A stretch of DNA of 64,000 nucleotides from Polaromonas sp. P2-4 (GCA_024703855.1 CP087965.1:3092001-3156000), one strand, 5' to 3'. Positions 19,421 to 31,944 are shown, numbered from the stretch's first letter. Translations and numbers: made by a program. The notes: a model not told the origin generated them from the letters alone.

Positions 19421-20335
19421 GTCGATTGCTCTCGTTTGGCCTGCTGGTAGGCCGTGTACAGCTTGGTGTAGATGGGGCCTGGTTTCCCGTTTCCAACCGG
19501 CTGGCCATCGAGCAGAGTGACTGGCAGCACTTCTTTGGTGGCCGAAGACAGCAGCAGTTCGTCGGCCGCCAGCACCTCGGCGCGTGTGATGCGGCGCAGC
19601 TCAAAATCCAGCCCTAAGGCCCGGCACATTTCTTCAATCAGACCGTAACGAATACCTTCAAGGACCAGCTGGTCTTTGGGCGGGCCCATCACTTTGCCCT
19701 CCTTGATGACCCAGACATTGCTCGATGAGGCTTCGCTCAGGTAATCGCCGCGAAACATGATGGTTTCAAGCGCGCCGGCGTCCACGCTGATCTGGCGCGA
19801 GAACACCGCGCCCAGCAGGCTGGTGCTTTTGATGTGGGCTTTTTCCCAGCGGAAGTCGTCCGCCGTCACGCAGGCCACGCCTTCGCTGCGTTGCTGCGCG
19901 CTGGGCAGCTTCATGGGGTTGGTCATGACAAACACCGTGGGCGTCAAGCCGGGCAGCATGGGGTGGTCACGCATGGCCACCCCCGCGGGTCACCTGGATG
20001 TAGATCAGTTGATTGCCATTTTCGGCTCCGGCCCCGGTAGGCAGGACGCAGTCAGCTATTAATTTAATAGCAACGTCGCGCCACTCGGCATGCGTCATGG
20101 GATTGCTGATGCGCAGTTCGCCCAGGCTGCGATCCAGCCGGGCCATGTGCTGTTCAAAGCGAAACAGCTTGCCGGCGTAGGCGGGCACGACTTCATACAC
20201 CCCGTCGCCAAAGATGAAGCCGCGGTCCAGCACGCTGATTTTGGCGTCTTTGAGGGCGGTGAACTCGCCGTTGAGGTAGCAGGGCGTATCAGGTAAAGCG
20301 GGCGGGGCGCTGGCCGGGGATGTGGTGAGGGTCAT
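19417..20335 (-). CDS. dat: Class IV aminotransferase, D-alanine transaminase-like, one frameshift
   Basis: PLP enzyme of fold type IV, about 305 residues. YLNGEFTALKDAKISVLDRG and FIFGDGVYEVVPAYAGKLF are typical of D-amino-acid/branched-chain transaminases. The PLP lysine lies in WEKAHIKSTSLLG and the phosphate-binding region in SEASSSNVWVIKEG. The frame breaks near 19982 in a G5 run; four G give QVTRGVAMRDHPMLPG. D-alanine:2-oxoglutarate transamination is the likely reaction, but branched-chain activity cannot be excluded. It is linked to ybeD as in other Comamonadaceae. Confidence 0.84.
20054..20072. repeat. Family A repeat core (copy 4), inside dat
   Basis: AGCTATTAATTTAATAGC, the palindromic core only; encodes AIKLIADC in frame. 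Confidence 0.5.
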
Positions 20336-20386
20336 GACTCGAAAATGAAAGTTCAAAAAATAGAAAGGAGGGGTTGAAAGAGGGGG

Positions 20387-20917
20387 CTACCGGTGGCGGC
20401 GCTTAAACCAGACGCGCAGGTACCAGACGAGTTTGACGCTCACATAGCCTGTTGCCGAACCGGCGACGGCAAAGACGCCCATGCCCAGTATGGCGGGCCC
20501 GCCATAAGACGCCAGCCAGGCCCGCACGCTCTCGCCCTCTGCCAGCGGCACATGCGGGGGCGCATCCAGCAGCAGGCTGCCCAGCCGGTAGGCCAGCCAG
20601 AGCCAGAAACCTATGGTGAAGGGATTGGTGATCAGCGTCGTACCCGCCGCCACGGGAATGTTGGCGCGCCACCAGACGCTATGCACAGCCGCAACCACGA
20701 ACTGCGCAAATGGAATGGCAAAGGCCCAGAAGATACCGATGGCCACGCCGCGCGCCACGGCTTCGTGTTGCAAGTGCCACAGCTGGGGGTCCAGCAGCCG
20801 GTGGGCCACGGGCTTGAGCCAGGGGTGGGCCGCAAGTACTTCGCGGGTGGGCAGGAATGCCCTCAGGCGGTCTCTCCAGTGCGGGCTGCCGGGTGCCTGT
20901 TTTTGAGGTGCTTTCAT
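20387..20917 (-). CDS. DUF2062 domain membrane protein
   Basis: A 176-residue inner-membrane protein. LWHLQHEAVARGVAIGIFWA and the central TTLITNPFTIGFWLWLAYRLG are the DUF2062 signature, with a further helix YGGPAILGMGVFAVAGSATG. The function is unknown; relatives are often near glycosyltransferases or lipid genes. It is probably transcribed with the CopD-like gene 24 bases upstream and dat downstream. Confidence 0.8.
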   Translation of the reverse strand: MKAPQKQAPGSPHWRDRLRAFLPTREVLAAHPWLKPVAHRLLDPQLWHLQHEAVARGVAIGIFWAFAIPFAQFVVAAVHSVWWRANIPVAAGTTLITNPFTIGFWLWLAYRLGSLLLDAPPHVPLAEGESVRAWLASYGGPAILGMGVFAVAGSATGYVSVKLVWYLRVWFKRRHR

Positions 20918-20941
20918 GGCGTGGGCCGGGGGTGCTGTGGC

Positions 20942-21385
20942 CTACGCCAGAAAAATAACGGCGGCAATCGCCAGGGCACCCAGTGCCAGATTGACCATGG
21001 CCAGGGTCGCGATCTGTCCGACGCGACGGCCGCCTTCCGGCCAGTCGGAAGCGTTGACGGCGTGCTTCAGGCGGCGGAACGGGCCAAAGTAAAGATGGCC
21101 AAAAAGGGCGAACATCAGCAGGCCGATGCCGAACATCAGGTGCCAGCCCATGGGTGCGTTTTTCATTCCAACGCCCAGCAGCATGACCAGGCCCGTCAGC
21201 AGCAAAATCGCGATGGCTGGCCACACCAGCACAAAAAACCGGCGCAGCACTTGCGCAATGAGTGGCAGCCTTTGCGGTGGCGGAAGTTGCGTCACAGCAG
21301 GGCGCAGGGCAAACAGCATGAAACTCACACCGCCGAGCCAGGTGATGGCGGCAGTGACATGAAGGAATTTCATCAGGGCAGGCAT
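20942..21385 (-). CDS. CopD-like four-helix membrane protein
   Basis: A 147-residue protein with four predicted helices. MKFLHVTAAITWLGGVSFML with an early His, VLVWPAIAILLLTGLVMLLG, MGWHLMFGIGLLMFALFGHL and a final LAMVNLALGALAIAAVIFLA resemble the CopD/DUF2269 membrane family. Histidines in helices 1 and 3 could bind metal or haem. A role in copper handling is only a family suggestion. Confidence 0.6.
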   Translation of the reverse strand: MPALMKFLHVTAAITWLGGVSFMLFALRPAVTQLPPPQRLPLIAQVLRRFFVLVWPAIAILLLTGLVMLLGVGMKNAPMGWHLMFGIGLLMFALFGHLYFGPFRRLKHAVNASDWPEGGRRVGQIATLAMVNLALGALAIAAVIFLA

Positions 21386-21526
21386 GTTCTCTTTCGGTTG
21401 CAGGTGGGCTTGGCACTGGCTCGGGCCTCGTGAGACGAGGCCCGAGTCGACGGTGCGAGATCATTGTCGCCTGCAATGTAAAACGCTACATGAACAGGAT
21501 GTATTTTGATGTCCGGGCCCAAAGCC

Positions 21527-21557
21527 TTGACGGGACGCACGGGTTTCTACGTATAAT
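21527..21557 (+). promoter_or_regulatory. Putative sigma-70 promoter of the atp operon
   Basis: TTGACG (21527-21532) and a perfect TATAAT (21552-21557), spaced 19 bases, about 100 bases upstream of atpI. The spacing is slightly long, so strength is uncertain. This is the best promoter-like match in the 275-base gap. Confidence 0.55.
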
Positions 21558-21624
21558 TCGAGGCTTTGCTGAGTAAGGGCAAAAGAAATTCATGACATTC
21601 TTTGTAACCTGTACGTAATTTGTG

Positions 21625-21642
21625 ATGTGCAAAATTGCACAT
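21625..21642. promoter_or_regulatory. Perfect palindrome upstream of atpI
   Basis: ATGTGCAA-AA-TTGCACAT, 8-bp perfect arms, about 70 bases downstream of the -10 and just before the first possible start codons of atpI. It could be a repressor site or a 5'-UTR hairpin. Confidence 0.45.
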
Positions 21643-21660
21643 TCAGCCATTTTGAGTGCA

Positions 21661-22171
21661 ATGCACAACATGCCGGTTCATGAAGAAGATAGAGAAGGCG
21701 CAGAAGAGGGCGCGGGCGACGAAGGCTTTACGCCACTGACTCATGAGGAGGCCCAGAAGCTGTCCTTGCAGTTAAGTAAGACCGATCCCTTGGCTTCTGT
21801 CTGGCATGTGCTGGCTGTGCAATGTCTGGCGGGTTGTCTGGTGGCGCTGTTGGCTTGGGGTCTGACGGGCCGCGCTGAAGCGGGTTGGTCGGCGCTGTAT
21901 GGCGCTTTGTCGGTGGTGATTCCGGCGGCGCTGTTTGCGCTGAGGTATGAAGCGCGGGTTGGCGGCAGGTGGTGCCGGAGCCGCGATGGCGGGATTTTTT
22001 TTCTGGGAAGCAGTCAAGATTGTTTTGACAGTAGCGATGTTGTTCGCTGCGCCAAAGCTGATTGCTTCGCTAAGCTGGCTGGCCCTGGTGGTCGGCTTCG
22101 TGGTGACGATGAAGGTGGTTTGGGTGTTGTTATTGTTTCGCCCCAAGCGCCGTACATCGGACAAGGTTTGA
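21661..22171 (+). CDS. atpI: ATP synthase protein I (AtpI), one frameshift
   Basis: First gene of the ATP synthase operon, a small four-helix membrane protein assisting c-ring assembly and possibly Mg uptake. An acidic N-terminal tail (VHEEDREGAEEGAGDE) precedes helices around VLAVQCLAGCLVALLAWG and ALYGALSVVIPAALFA. The frame breaks at 21941, a T inside a CpG; removal gives ALFARGMKRGLAAGG and joins the second half (FFFWEAVKIVLTVAML, WLALVVGFVVTMKVVW). ATG 21670 is an alternative start. Confidence 0.85.
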
Positions 22172-22216
22172 GTTAAACGTATTTGACGTATTTGTAATAG
22201 GCAAAACTGGTGACTT

Positions 22217-23405
<1,189 letters not shown>

Positions 23406-23442
23406 TTTTGGGCGACCTTTCACGAGCGAAAGGGCTTAAACC

Positions 23443-23913
23443 GTGAACATTAACGCAACCCTGTTCCTGCAGGCTGTCGTTTTTGCGATTCTGGTGTGGT
23501 TCACGATGACATACGTGTGGCCCCCGATCACAAAAGCGCTGGACGAGCGGGCTCAAAAAATCGCTGACGGCCTGGCCGCCGCCGAGAAAGCCAAGTCTGA
23601 GCTGACTTCCGCCAACAAGCGGGTAGAGCAAGAGCTGGCCAAATCGCGCGACGAAAATGCCGTACGTCTGGCTGATGCCGAACGCCGCGCCCGCACCCTC
23701 ATTGATGAGGCCAAGGCACGCGCGACTGAAGAAGGCAACAAGATCATTGCTGCCGCCCAGGTCGAAGCCGAGCAACAAACAGCCAAGGCCCGTGAGACCC
23801 TGCGTGAGCAGGTCGCGGCTCTGGCCGTCAAGGGTGCCGAGCAGATTCTCCGCAAGGAAGTCAATGCGGGCGTCCATGCCGACTTGCTCAGCCGTCTGAA
23901 GACCGAGCTTTGA
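23443..23913 (+). CDS. atpF: F0 ATP synthase subunit b
   Basis: A 156-residue peripheral stalk subunit: one N-terminal membrane helix ([20 protein letters not shown]), then a long charged coiled coil rich in Ala, Glu and Lys ([20 protein letters not shown]) to the C-terminus. The GTG start at 23443 gives the standard [10 protein letters not shown] beginning. Confidence 0.96.
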   Translation: MNINATLFLQAVVFAILVWFTMTYVWPPITKALDERAQKIADGLAAAEKAKSELTSANKRVEQELAKSRDENAVRLADAERRARTLIDEAKARATEEGNKIIAAAQVEAEQQTAKARETLREQVAALAVKGAEQILRKEVNAGVHADLLSRLKTEL

Positions 23914-23959
23914 TCGCGCTTTTGACCCAAGCTGTAAAACCAAGCTAAAGAAGCAAACC

Positions 23960-24490
23960 ATGGCTGAACTTGCAACTATTGCCCGCCCTTACGCTGAAGC
24001 GCTGTTCAAGGCTTCAGCGTCCGACCTCGCCGGCACTGCCGTCTGGCTTGACGAAATTGCAGCGGTTGCCAGCAATGCGCAACTGCAGCAGTTCGCCACT
24101 AACCCGAAAATCAGCGACACGCAGATCTTCGACGTGGTGACGGGCGTGACCAAGTCGACGTTGCCAGATGCTGGCAAAAACTTCCTGCGCACGGTCATCG
24201 AAAATGGCCGTCTGAGCGTGCTGCCAGAAATTGCCAGCCAGTTCCGCGTGCTCAAAAATGCCGTGGGCGGCTCCGCTGACGCAACGGTGTTCAGCGCGTT
24301 TCCGGTCGAAGGCGCGGCACTGGCCGACGTGGCTGCAATGCTGGAAAAGCGCTTTGGCCGCAAGCTCAATGTCAAGGTGGTGCTGGATCCGGCGCTGATT
24401 GGCGGTATTCGTGTGGTGGTGGGTGACGAGGTGCTGGACACCTCCGTCAAAGCCCGTTTAGAGCAAATGAAAGTGGCGCTAATTTCCTGA
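23960..24490 (+). CDS. atpH: F1 ATP synthase subunit delta
   Basis: A 176-residue subunit joining the b stalk to the top of F1. It opens with [13 protein letters not shown], has the central [18 protein letters not shown], and ends in the conserved [20 protein letters not shown] region that binds b. The gene is intact; it lies 46 bases after atpF. Confidence 0.96.
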   Translation: MAELATIARPYAEALFKASASDLAGTAVWLDEIAAVASNAQLQQFATNPKISDTQIFDVVTGVTKSTLPDAGKNFLRTVIENGRLSVLPEIASQFRVLKNAVGGSADATVFSAFPVEGAALADVAAMLEKRFGRKLNVKVVLDPALIGGIRVVVGDEVLDTSVKARLEQMKVALIS

Positions 24491-24550
24491 TCTGGTGCAA
24501 CTGCGCCAGATCAAGTCTTTAGCCAACAACATAGAAAGAAGGAAAGAGTC

Positions 24551-26103
24551 ATGCAACTCAATCCCGCAGAAATTTCTGAACTGATCAAGAGCCGTATTGA
24601 AGGCCTGACAGTCAGCGCCGATATCCGCAACCAGGGCACAGTGGTTTCCGTGACCGACGGCATTGTGCGCATCCACGGCCTGTCCGACGTGATGCAGGGC
24701 GAGATGCTCGAGTTCCCCGCGACCGCCGATGGCACGCCGACCTATGGTCTGGCCCTGAACCTCGAGCGCGACTCGGTCGGCTCCGTGATTCTGGGTGAGT
24801 ACGAGCACATTGCCGAAGGCGACACCGTCAAGTGCACTGGCCGTATTCTGGAAGTGCCAGTCGGTCCCGAGTTGCTTGGCCGTGTGGTCAACGCACTGGG
24901 CCAGCCGATCGACGGCAAAGGCCCGATCAACGCCAAGATGACCGACGTGATCGAAAAAGTCGCGCCCGGTGTGATCGCCCGTAAATCGGTCGACCAGCCG
25001 CTGCAGACCGGTCTCAAATCCATCGACTCCATGGTGCCCATCGGCCGCGGCCAGCGAGCTGATCATTGGCGACCGCCAGACCGGCAAGACCGCTGTGGCG
25101 ATTGACGCCATCATCAACCAGAAGGGCAAAGGCGTTTTCTGCGTTTATGTCGCGATCGGCCAGAAGGCTTCTTCGATCAAGAACGTGGTGCGCTCGCTGG
25201 AGCAAGCCGGTGCCATGGACTACACGATTGTGGTGGCGGCATCGGCTTCTGAATCGGCTGCCATGCAGTACGTGAGCGCCTACTCCGGCTGCACGATGGG
25301 TGAATACTTCCGTGACCGCGGCCAGGACGCACTGATCGTCTATGACGACCTGTCCAAGCAGGCTGTAGCTTACCGCCAGGTCTCGTTGCTGCTGCGCTGC
25401 CCACCAGGCCGCGAAGCTTATCCCGGCGACGTGTTTTATCTGCACAGCCGCCTGCTCGAACGTGCAGCCCGCGTGAGCGAGAAGTATGTCGAAGACTTCA
25501 CCAAGGGCGCGGTAAAAGGCAAGACCGGTTCACTGACCGCTCTGCCGATCATTGAAACGCAAGCCGGTGACGTGTCTGCCTTCGTTCCCACCAACGTGAT
25601 CTCGATCACCGACGGCCAGATTTTCCTGGAAACCAGCCTGTTCAACGCCGGTATTCGTCCCACGATCAATGCCGGTATCTCGGTGTCGTCGCGTCGGTGG
25701 CGCTGCCCAGACCAAGCTGGTCAAGAACCTGTCCGGCGGTATCCGTACCGACCTGGCGCAGTACCGTGAACTGGCGGCCTTTGCGCAGTTCGCTTCCGAC
25801 CTGGACGAAGCCACCCGCAAGCAGCTGGACCGCGGTGCCCGCGTGACCGAGCTGCTCAAGCAGGCGCAGTACTCGCCGCTGTCCATCTCGACCATGGCCG
25901 CCACGCTGTTCGCCGTGAACAAGGGCTTCATGGACGATGTGGACGTCAAGAAGGTGCTGGCGTTCGAAGCCGGCCTGCATGGCCACCTCAAGGACAACCA
26001 TGCTGCGCTGATGGCCAAGCTTGAAGCCGACAAAGCCATGGACAAGGACGCTGAGGCGGAACTGAGCACGGCAGTGGCGGCGTTCAAGAAGTCCTTTGCC
26101 TGA
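24551..26103 (+). CDS. atpA: F1 ATP synthase subunit alpha, two apparent frameshifts
   Basis: About 516 residues, the non-catalytic nucleotide-binding subunit. The Walker A block [15 protein letters not shown] lies immediately after the first frame break. At 25054-25057 a CG is missing; restoring it gives the invariant [17 protein letters not shown]. The second break, near 25690, carries one extra base; without it the sequence reads [14 protein letters not shown], also invariant. Because this subunit is required for the complex and both repairs give textbook sequence, these are almost certainly consensus errors. [13 protein letters not shown] and the C-terminal helical domain are intact. Confidence 0.97.
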
Positions 26104-26157
26104 GTCTTGCCTGAATAAAGAAAAGCCAAGGGCTTTAGAAATCATTTAGGAATACAT

Positions 26158-27024
26158 ATGGCAGTAGGCAAGGAAATACGCGGCAAGATCAAATCGGTGG
26201 AAAACACCCGGAAGATCACCAAAGCCATGGAAATGGTGGCGGCGTCCAAAATGCGCAAGGCGCAGGACCGGATGCGCCACGCCCGTCCTTACAGCGACAA
26301 AATCCGCAACGTCACCGCCAACCTGAGTCGGGCCAACCCCGAGTACACCCACGTGTTCATGGAGTCGAATGACGCCAAGACCACCGGGTTTATCGTGGTG
26401 ACGACCGACAAGGGCCTGTGCGGTGGTTTGAACACCAACGTGTTGCGCGCCGTGACGACCAAGCTCAAGGAGCTGCAGGCGGCAGGGCTTGGTGCGCAGG
26501 CTGTGGCCATTGGCAACAAGGGCTTGGGTTTCCTCAATCGGGTGGGCGCCAAGGTGGTGTCTCATGCCACCCAGCTGGGCGACAAACCGCACCTGGACAA
26601 ACTGATCGGCCCAGTCAAGGTGCTGCTCGATGCGTACAGCGAAGGCAAGATCAATGCGGTGTACCTGTGCTACACCAAGTTCATCAACACCATGCGCCAG
26701 GAGCCGGTGGTGGAGCAATTGCTGCCACTGACCGCCGCCCATCTGGAGGCCGACAAGAACCAGCATGGCTGGGATTACATCTACGAGCCAGACGCGCAAA
26801 CCGTGATTGACGACCTGCTGCTGCGTTACGTGGAAGCGCTGGTGTACCAGGCGGTGGCCGAGAACATGGCGTCCGAGCAGTCGGCTCGCATGGTGGCCAT
26901 GAAGGCCGCGACCGACAACGCGGGTAGCGTGATTGGTGAACTCAAGCTGGTTTACAACAAGACGCGTCAAGCGGCGATCACGAAAGAACTTTCGGAAATC
27001 GTTGCCGGTGCTGCAGCGGTTTAA
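26158..27024 (+). CDS. atpG: F1 ATP synthase subunit gamma
   Basis: A 288-residue central shaft. The N-terminal helix [20 protein letters not shown] with [13 protein letters not shown] and the C-terminal helix [18 protein letters not shown] (then [19 protein letters not shown]) form the coiled coil inside the alpha-beta ring. [10 protein letters not shown] is the conserved loop. The gene is intact; it lies 54 bases after atpA. Confidence 0.97.
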   Translation: MAVGKEIRGKIKSVENTRKITKAMEMVAASKMRKAQDRMRHARPYSDKIRNVTANLSRANPEYTHVFMESNDAKTTGFIVVTTDKGLCGGLNTNVLRAVTTKLKELQAAGLGAQAVAIGNKGLGFLNRVGAKVVSHATQLGDKPHLDKLIGPVKVLLDAYSEGKINAVYLCYTKFINTMRQEPVVEQLLPLTAAHLEADKNQHGWDYIYEPDAQTVIDDLLLRYVEALVYQAVAENMASEQSARMVAMKAATDNAGSVIGELKLVYNKTRQAAITKELSEIVAGAAAV

Positions 27025-28518
<1,494 letters not shown>

Positions 28519-28610
28519 TGACGTGCTCAATGTGCACTTGCACATTTCCGCGTCGCCTAGCCAAAGCGCCGATAACTTGCTTTCCACTCACCTTTTAATC
28601 TGGAGTATTC

Positions 28611-29027
28611 ATGAACACCATTCATGTTGATGTTGTTAGCGCGGAAGAGTCCATCTTCTCCGGTGAGGCCACATTTGTGGCTTTGCCGGGCGAGGCTGGC
28701 GAGCTGGGAATTTACCCGCGTCATACGCCGCTGATCACCCGCATCAAACCCGGTGCCGTGCGCATTGAAAAAACTGATGGCACGGAAGAGTTTGTTTTCG
28801 TCGCCGGCGGCCTGCTCGAAGTGCAGCCTAATTGCGTGACGGTTCTGAGCGATACCGCTATCCGCGGCAAGGATCTGGACGAAGCCAAAGCCACTGCGGC
28901 CAAGGCGGCCGCTGAAGAAGCCTTGAAAAACGCCAAGACGGATATTGATATTGCGATGGCGCAGTCCGAGCTCGCCGTGATGGCCGCCCAGATTGCCGCG
29001 CTGCGCAAATACCGTCAGAAGAAATAA
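28611..29027 (+). CDS. atpC: F1 ATP synthase subunit epsilon
   Basis: A 138-residue last subunit of the operon. The N-terminal beta-sandwich ([39 protein letters not shown]) is followed by a two-helix C-terminal domain that inhibits ATP hydrolysis. The gene is intact. An intrinsic terminator lies about 60 bases downstream. Confidence 0.96.
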   Translation: MNTIHVDVVSAEESIFSGEATFVALPGEAGELGIYPRHTPLITRIKPGAVRIEKTDGTEEFVFVAGGLLEVQPNCVTVLSDTAIRGKDLDEAKATAAKAAAEEALKNAKTDIDIAMAQSELAVMAAQIAALRKYRQKK

Positions 29028-29083
29028 CAGCGGGAGACGCCCGCTACTGCCGACATCCCGGGCCTGCCCGGTGGTTGGTATCA

Positions 29084-29111
29084 AGCCCCTGCCGCAAGCC
29101 AGGGGCTTTTT
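29084..29111 (+). terminator. Rho-independent terminator of the atp operon
   Basis: AGCCCCTG (29084-29091), loop CCGCAAGC, then CAGGGGCT (29100-29107) followed by TTTT. An 8-bp GC-rich stem with a U tract; also a clean boundary before the convergent TPM genes. Confidence 0.85.
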
Positions 29112-29136
29112 AATGAAAGTGGCAGTTTTCCCTTAT

Positions 29137-29166
29137 TCGATAGGCGTATGCAGCTATCAAATCAGG
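29137..29166. repeat. Family A repeat (copy 5), intergenic
   Basis: TTCGATAGGCGTATGCAGCTATCAAA-like sequence between the atp terminator and the TPM gene. The remaining sequence to 29245 shows no feature. Confidence 0.45.
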
Positions 29167-29245
29167 AGCACCTGAAGGGGCGCGCGACCGCTTTTGATGG
29201 CAGCCTCGGCCTTGGTCGTTTTACTTGTTCTGTAGCCGTAGTGCG

Positions 29246-29788
29246 CTACTGCAGCAAGGGCGTGTCGGGCAATTCGTTTGGATTGACCGGCGGGCTGTCC
29301 GGCTTGCTAGCGATGGCAAAGTGTTCCATCAGCACCGCCGAGGTTTCCTCAAGCGCTTGCGTGAGTCCATCTTCGTAGCGCTTGTCGTGGAAGGCATCGG
29401 CCATGCGGGCCACCATCGCCTGCCACTGCGCCGGGCTCACATGGCGTGCCACGCCGCGGTCTGCCACGATTTCAATCGCGTGCTCGGCCAGCAGTACATA
29501 AATGAGTACGCCATTGTTGTGTTCGGTGTCCCACACCCGCAGCTTGCCAAACATCGTCACCGCGCGTTGCCGTGTCAGCGTGCGCATGGGGTTGAGCTTA
29601 CTCAGTCGCCACAGGTAGCTGGCAGGCAACGACGCTTCCACGCAGATGCGGATTTCGCCGCTGTGGCGCCGCTCGCTGGCCGCGACCCGCTGTGCCAGGC
29701 GTTGCAGCATGTCGGGCGGAATGGCGCGCCTGGCGTCAGAGGCATCCAGCCACAGGTGCTTGAGAAGGACTTTGAGTTTGTTCATCAT
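29246..29788 (-). CDS. TPM-domain protein (short paralogue)
   Basis: A 180-residue protein without an evident signal peptide. RRHSGEIRICVEASLPASYLW, TMFGKLRVWDTEHNNGVLIY and the strand pair LLAEHAIEIVADRGVA belong to the TPM (YgcG/psb32) fold. It lies 5 bases after the larger TPM gene and ends the lemA operon. A cytoplasmic or peripheral partner of the membrane TPM protein is possible; the biochemical function is unknown. Confidence 0.75.
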   Translation of the reverse strand: MMNKLKVLLKHLWLDASDARRAIPPDMLQRLAQRVAASERRHSGEIRICVEASLPASYLWRLSKLNPMRTLTRQRAVTMFGKLRVWDTEHNNGVLIYVLLAEHAIEIVADRGVARHVSPAQWQAMVARMADAFHDKRYEDGLTQALEETSAVLMEHFAIASKPDSPPVNPNELPDTPLLQ

Positions 29789-29793
29789 GAGGC

Positions 29794-30702
29794 TTACCAG
29801 TCACCCGAGGCGCCACCGCCGCCAAAGTCTCCCCCGCCACCGCTGCTAAAGCCGCCGCCGCTGCTGCCTCCCCAACTGCTGCCGCCGTTTCCAAAACCAC
29901 CGCCACCCCAGCCCGACGACCTTGTGCCACGGCCCAGCGATCCCAGGCTGGCAAATAGCGCGAACACGATGCCCGCCAGCGCGGCGAGGCCGGCGACAAC
30001 CAAGCTGCTGGTGAAGACCCAGGCCAGCACGCCGACCACACCACCGGTGGCGATGGAGCCTGCCTTGCGTCCCAGCACCCCCGCCATCAGGCGCCCACCA
30101 ATGGGCACCGCAAAAAACAGGAAGATGGCCAGGTCCGTCCAGTCAAACCCATCCGCATCGCCGCGGCCTGTGCCGCTGCGCGCCGGGGCGGGCAAGTTTT
30201 CACCGCTGATCCGCGCCATGATCTGGTCTGCTGCGGCATCCAGCCCCCCCGCGAAGTCTCCCTGCTTGAAGCGCGGGGTGATGGCGCTGTCGATGATCTG
30301 GCGTGCCGCCAGATCGGGAATCGCACCTTCCAACGCTTTGGTGGTTTCAATGCGAACCTTGCGGTCGTCTTTGGCGACCACCAGCAGCAAACCGTCACCA
30401 ATATGCTTGCGCCCTATCTTCCAGCTGTCGCCGACGCGCTGAGCGTAGGCGGCAATGTCCTCGGGCTGGGTGCTGGGCACCAGCAGCATGACCACCTGGG
30501 CGCCGCGCGCCTGTTCAAAGGCCAGCAGTTTGGCCTCCAGCGCCTCGCGCTGCGCCACGTTCAGCGTGCCGGTGCTGTCCATGACATGGGCGGTCAGCGG
30601 CGGGACGGCTTGCACGTCCTGCGCCGACGCCGGTGACCACCAGCCCAGGGCTGCTATAAAAAGTATAGCTGCCCGCGCAAGAATGACGGCGACCAGCGGC
30701 AT
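29794..30702 (-). CDS. TPM-domain membrane protein with Gly/Ser-rich tail (YgcG-like)
   Basis: About 302 residues. The signal peptide ends near ASAQ, followed by the TPM domain (LTAHVMDSTGTLNVAQREAL, VMLLVPSTQPEDIAAYAQRV, DGLLLVVAKDDRKVRIET). Two transmembrane helices follow (DLAIFLFFAVPIG, then SLVVAGLAALAGIVFALFA), and the tail is almost pure GGGFSSGGG. The order lemA-TPM-TPM is widely conserved in proteobacteria. The role is unknown, with proposed links to membrane stress or quality control. A dispersed repeat lies within the signal peptide. Confidence 0.82.
   Translation of the reverse strand: MPLVAVILARAAILFIAALGWWSPASAQDVQAVPPLTAHVMDSTGTLNVAQREALEAKLLAFEQARGAQVVMLLVPSTQPEDIAAYAQRVGDSWKIGRKHIGDGLLLVVAKDDRKVRIETTKALEGAIPDLAARQIIDSAITPRFKQGDFAGGLDAAADQIMARISGENLPAPARSGTGRGDADGFDWTDLAIFLFFAVPIGGRLMAGVLGRKAGSIATGGVVGVLAWVFTSSLVVAGLAALAGIVFALFASLGSLGRGTRSSGWGGGGFGNGGSSWGGSSGGGFSSGGGGDFGGGGASGDW
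30653..30680. repeat. Family A repeat (copy 6), inside a signal-peptide region
   Basis: GCTATAAAAAGTATAGCTGC plus a CCGCGCAAG tail. On the minus strand it encodes LARAAILFIAALG, the hydrophobic core of the TPM signal peptide. Confidence 0.6.
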
Positions 30703-30709
30703 GTTTCCT

Positions 30710-31320
30710 TCAAGGTTTTTTCGTGAAATCCACTGGCGGCGGCGCAGAAATCTGCGCCTCGTTTTGCACCGCAAAGTTGGGCTTGACGTTGTAGCTGAAG
30801 ACCATCGCCGTCAGGTTGCTGGGGAAGCTGCGCGCCAGCACGTTGTAGGCCTGCACCGTCTGGATATAACGGTTGCGCGCGACCGTGATGCGGTTCTCTG
30901 TGCCTTCGAGCTGCACCCGCAAATCACGAAAGCCCTGGTTGGCCTTGAGGTCGGGGTAACGTTCGCTGACCACCATGAGCCGGCTCAGCGCGCTGCCGAG
31001 TTCACCCTGCGCCGCCTGGAACTTGCTGAAAGCGACCGGGTCGTTCAGCGTTTCGGGTGTCACCTGAATCGATGTGGCCTTGGCGCGCTTCCACCACCTT
31101 GGTCAGCGTGTCTTGCTCAAAAGCGGTTTCGCCCTTGACCGTGGCCACAATATTGGGCACCAGGTCGGCGCGGCGCTGGTACTGGTTCAGCACTTCGGAC
31201 CAGGCGGATTTGGTTTGTTCGTCCAGGCTCTGGAATTCGTTGTAGCCTGCAGCCCGTGAGCAGCAGACTGAACAGTGACGCGACAAATAAACTGACCCAA
31301 CCCGAAAAACGTGATCTCAT
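30710..31320 (-). CDS. lemA: LemA-family lipoprotein, two apparent frameshifts
   Basis: About 203 residues. The N-terminal membrane segment with lipobox-like LLLTGC is followed by a LemA helical domain (GYNEFQSLDEQTKSAWSEVL, YQRRADLVPNIVATVKG, then ARNRYIQTVQAYN, ARSFPSNL). The frame breaks at 31248 (T inside a CpG; restored LTGCGYNEF) and at 31083-31088 (missing CG; restored VVEARAKATSIQVTPE). Both repairs match the family. It is the first gene of lemA-TPM-TPM, with 7 bases to the next gene. Confidence 0.88.
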
Positions 31321-31467
31321 GGCAATGCCTCCAAAATGCAAGCCGCAACACTAACATAGTCAAATGTCCCCGCCTGGCTTGATGCGGGGCTTAATCACAC
31401 GCAGAATGACACGCAGAATTCAAAGCCACATCGGCTTCGCACCCTTCCTGACCTTCCGACTGACTCC

Positions 31468-31914
31468 ATGCCAAAACCCAAAGTACCTCCAGCCAGCATC
31501 GGCAACGCCGATGACATTGAAGCGGCTTTTTACGAAGCGCTGCAAAGTGGCGACATTGAAAAACTCATGGCCTGCTGGGGCGATGAGGATGACATTGTGT
31601 GCGTGCATCCGGGCGGCGCGCGGCTGGTGGGCGCCGGTGCCATACGGGCCAGCTTTGATGCCATGTTTTCCAATGGCAGCATTCGCGCCCACGCCATCAA
31701 GGTGCGCAAGGTGGAAACCATGAGCGCCAGTGTGCACAGCGTGCTGGAACGTATTGAGGTGCTGACCGACGAAGGCCCGCGTCACGCTTATGTGATTGCC
31801 ACCAATGTGTATCACAAGACGGCGCAAGGCTGGCGCATGATGGCCCACCATGCCAGCCCCGGCACATCGCACGAAATGCAGGAAGTGTCAGAAACGCCGC
31901 TTGTCCTTCACTGA
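31468..31914 (+). CDS. SnoaL/DUF4440-like protein
   Basis: A 148-residue cone-fold (NTF2-like) protein. NADDIEAAFYEALQSGDIEK and LMACWGDEDDIVCVHPGGAR are the usual SnoaL_3/DUF4440 opening, and GWRMMAHHASPG is the final strand. The family includes isomerases and many proteins of unknown function; no catalytic assignment is possible. It lies 15 bases before the hydrolase gene and is probably co-transcribed. Confidence 0.8.
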   Translation: MPKPKVPPASIGNADDIEAAFYEALQSGDIEKLMACWGDEDDIVCVHPGGARLVGAGAIRASFDAMFSNGSIRAHAIKVRKVETMSASVHSVLERIEVLTDEGPRHAYVIATNVYHKTAQGWRMMAHHASPGTSHEMQEVSETPLVLH

Positions 31915-31944
31915 CGGGCGCAAGCAGCTATGAATTATGTAGCA
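31915..31944. repeat. Family A repeat (copy 7), spanning a start codon
   Basis: CGGGCGCAAGCAGCTATGAATTATGTAGC arrangement. The ATG of the following hydrolase (31930) lies inside the palindromic core. Confidence 0.7.

Noticed and set aside
24551..26103. atpA as a pseudogene in three pieces
   Set aside because: All motifs are intact, repairs of 1-2 bases give invariant sequence, and the rest of the operon is complete; sequencing error is far more likely.
29225..30442. Plus-strand open frame with Pro-rich stretch
   Set aside because: It is the complement of the Gly-rich tail of the TPM protein, not a separate gene.
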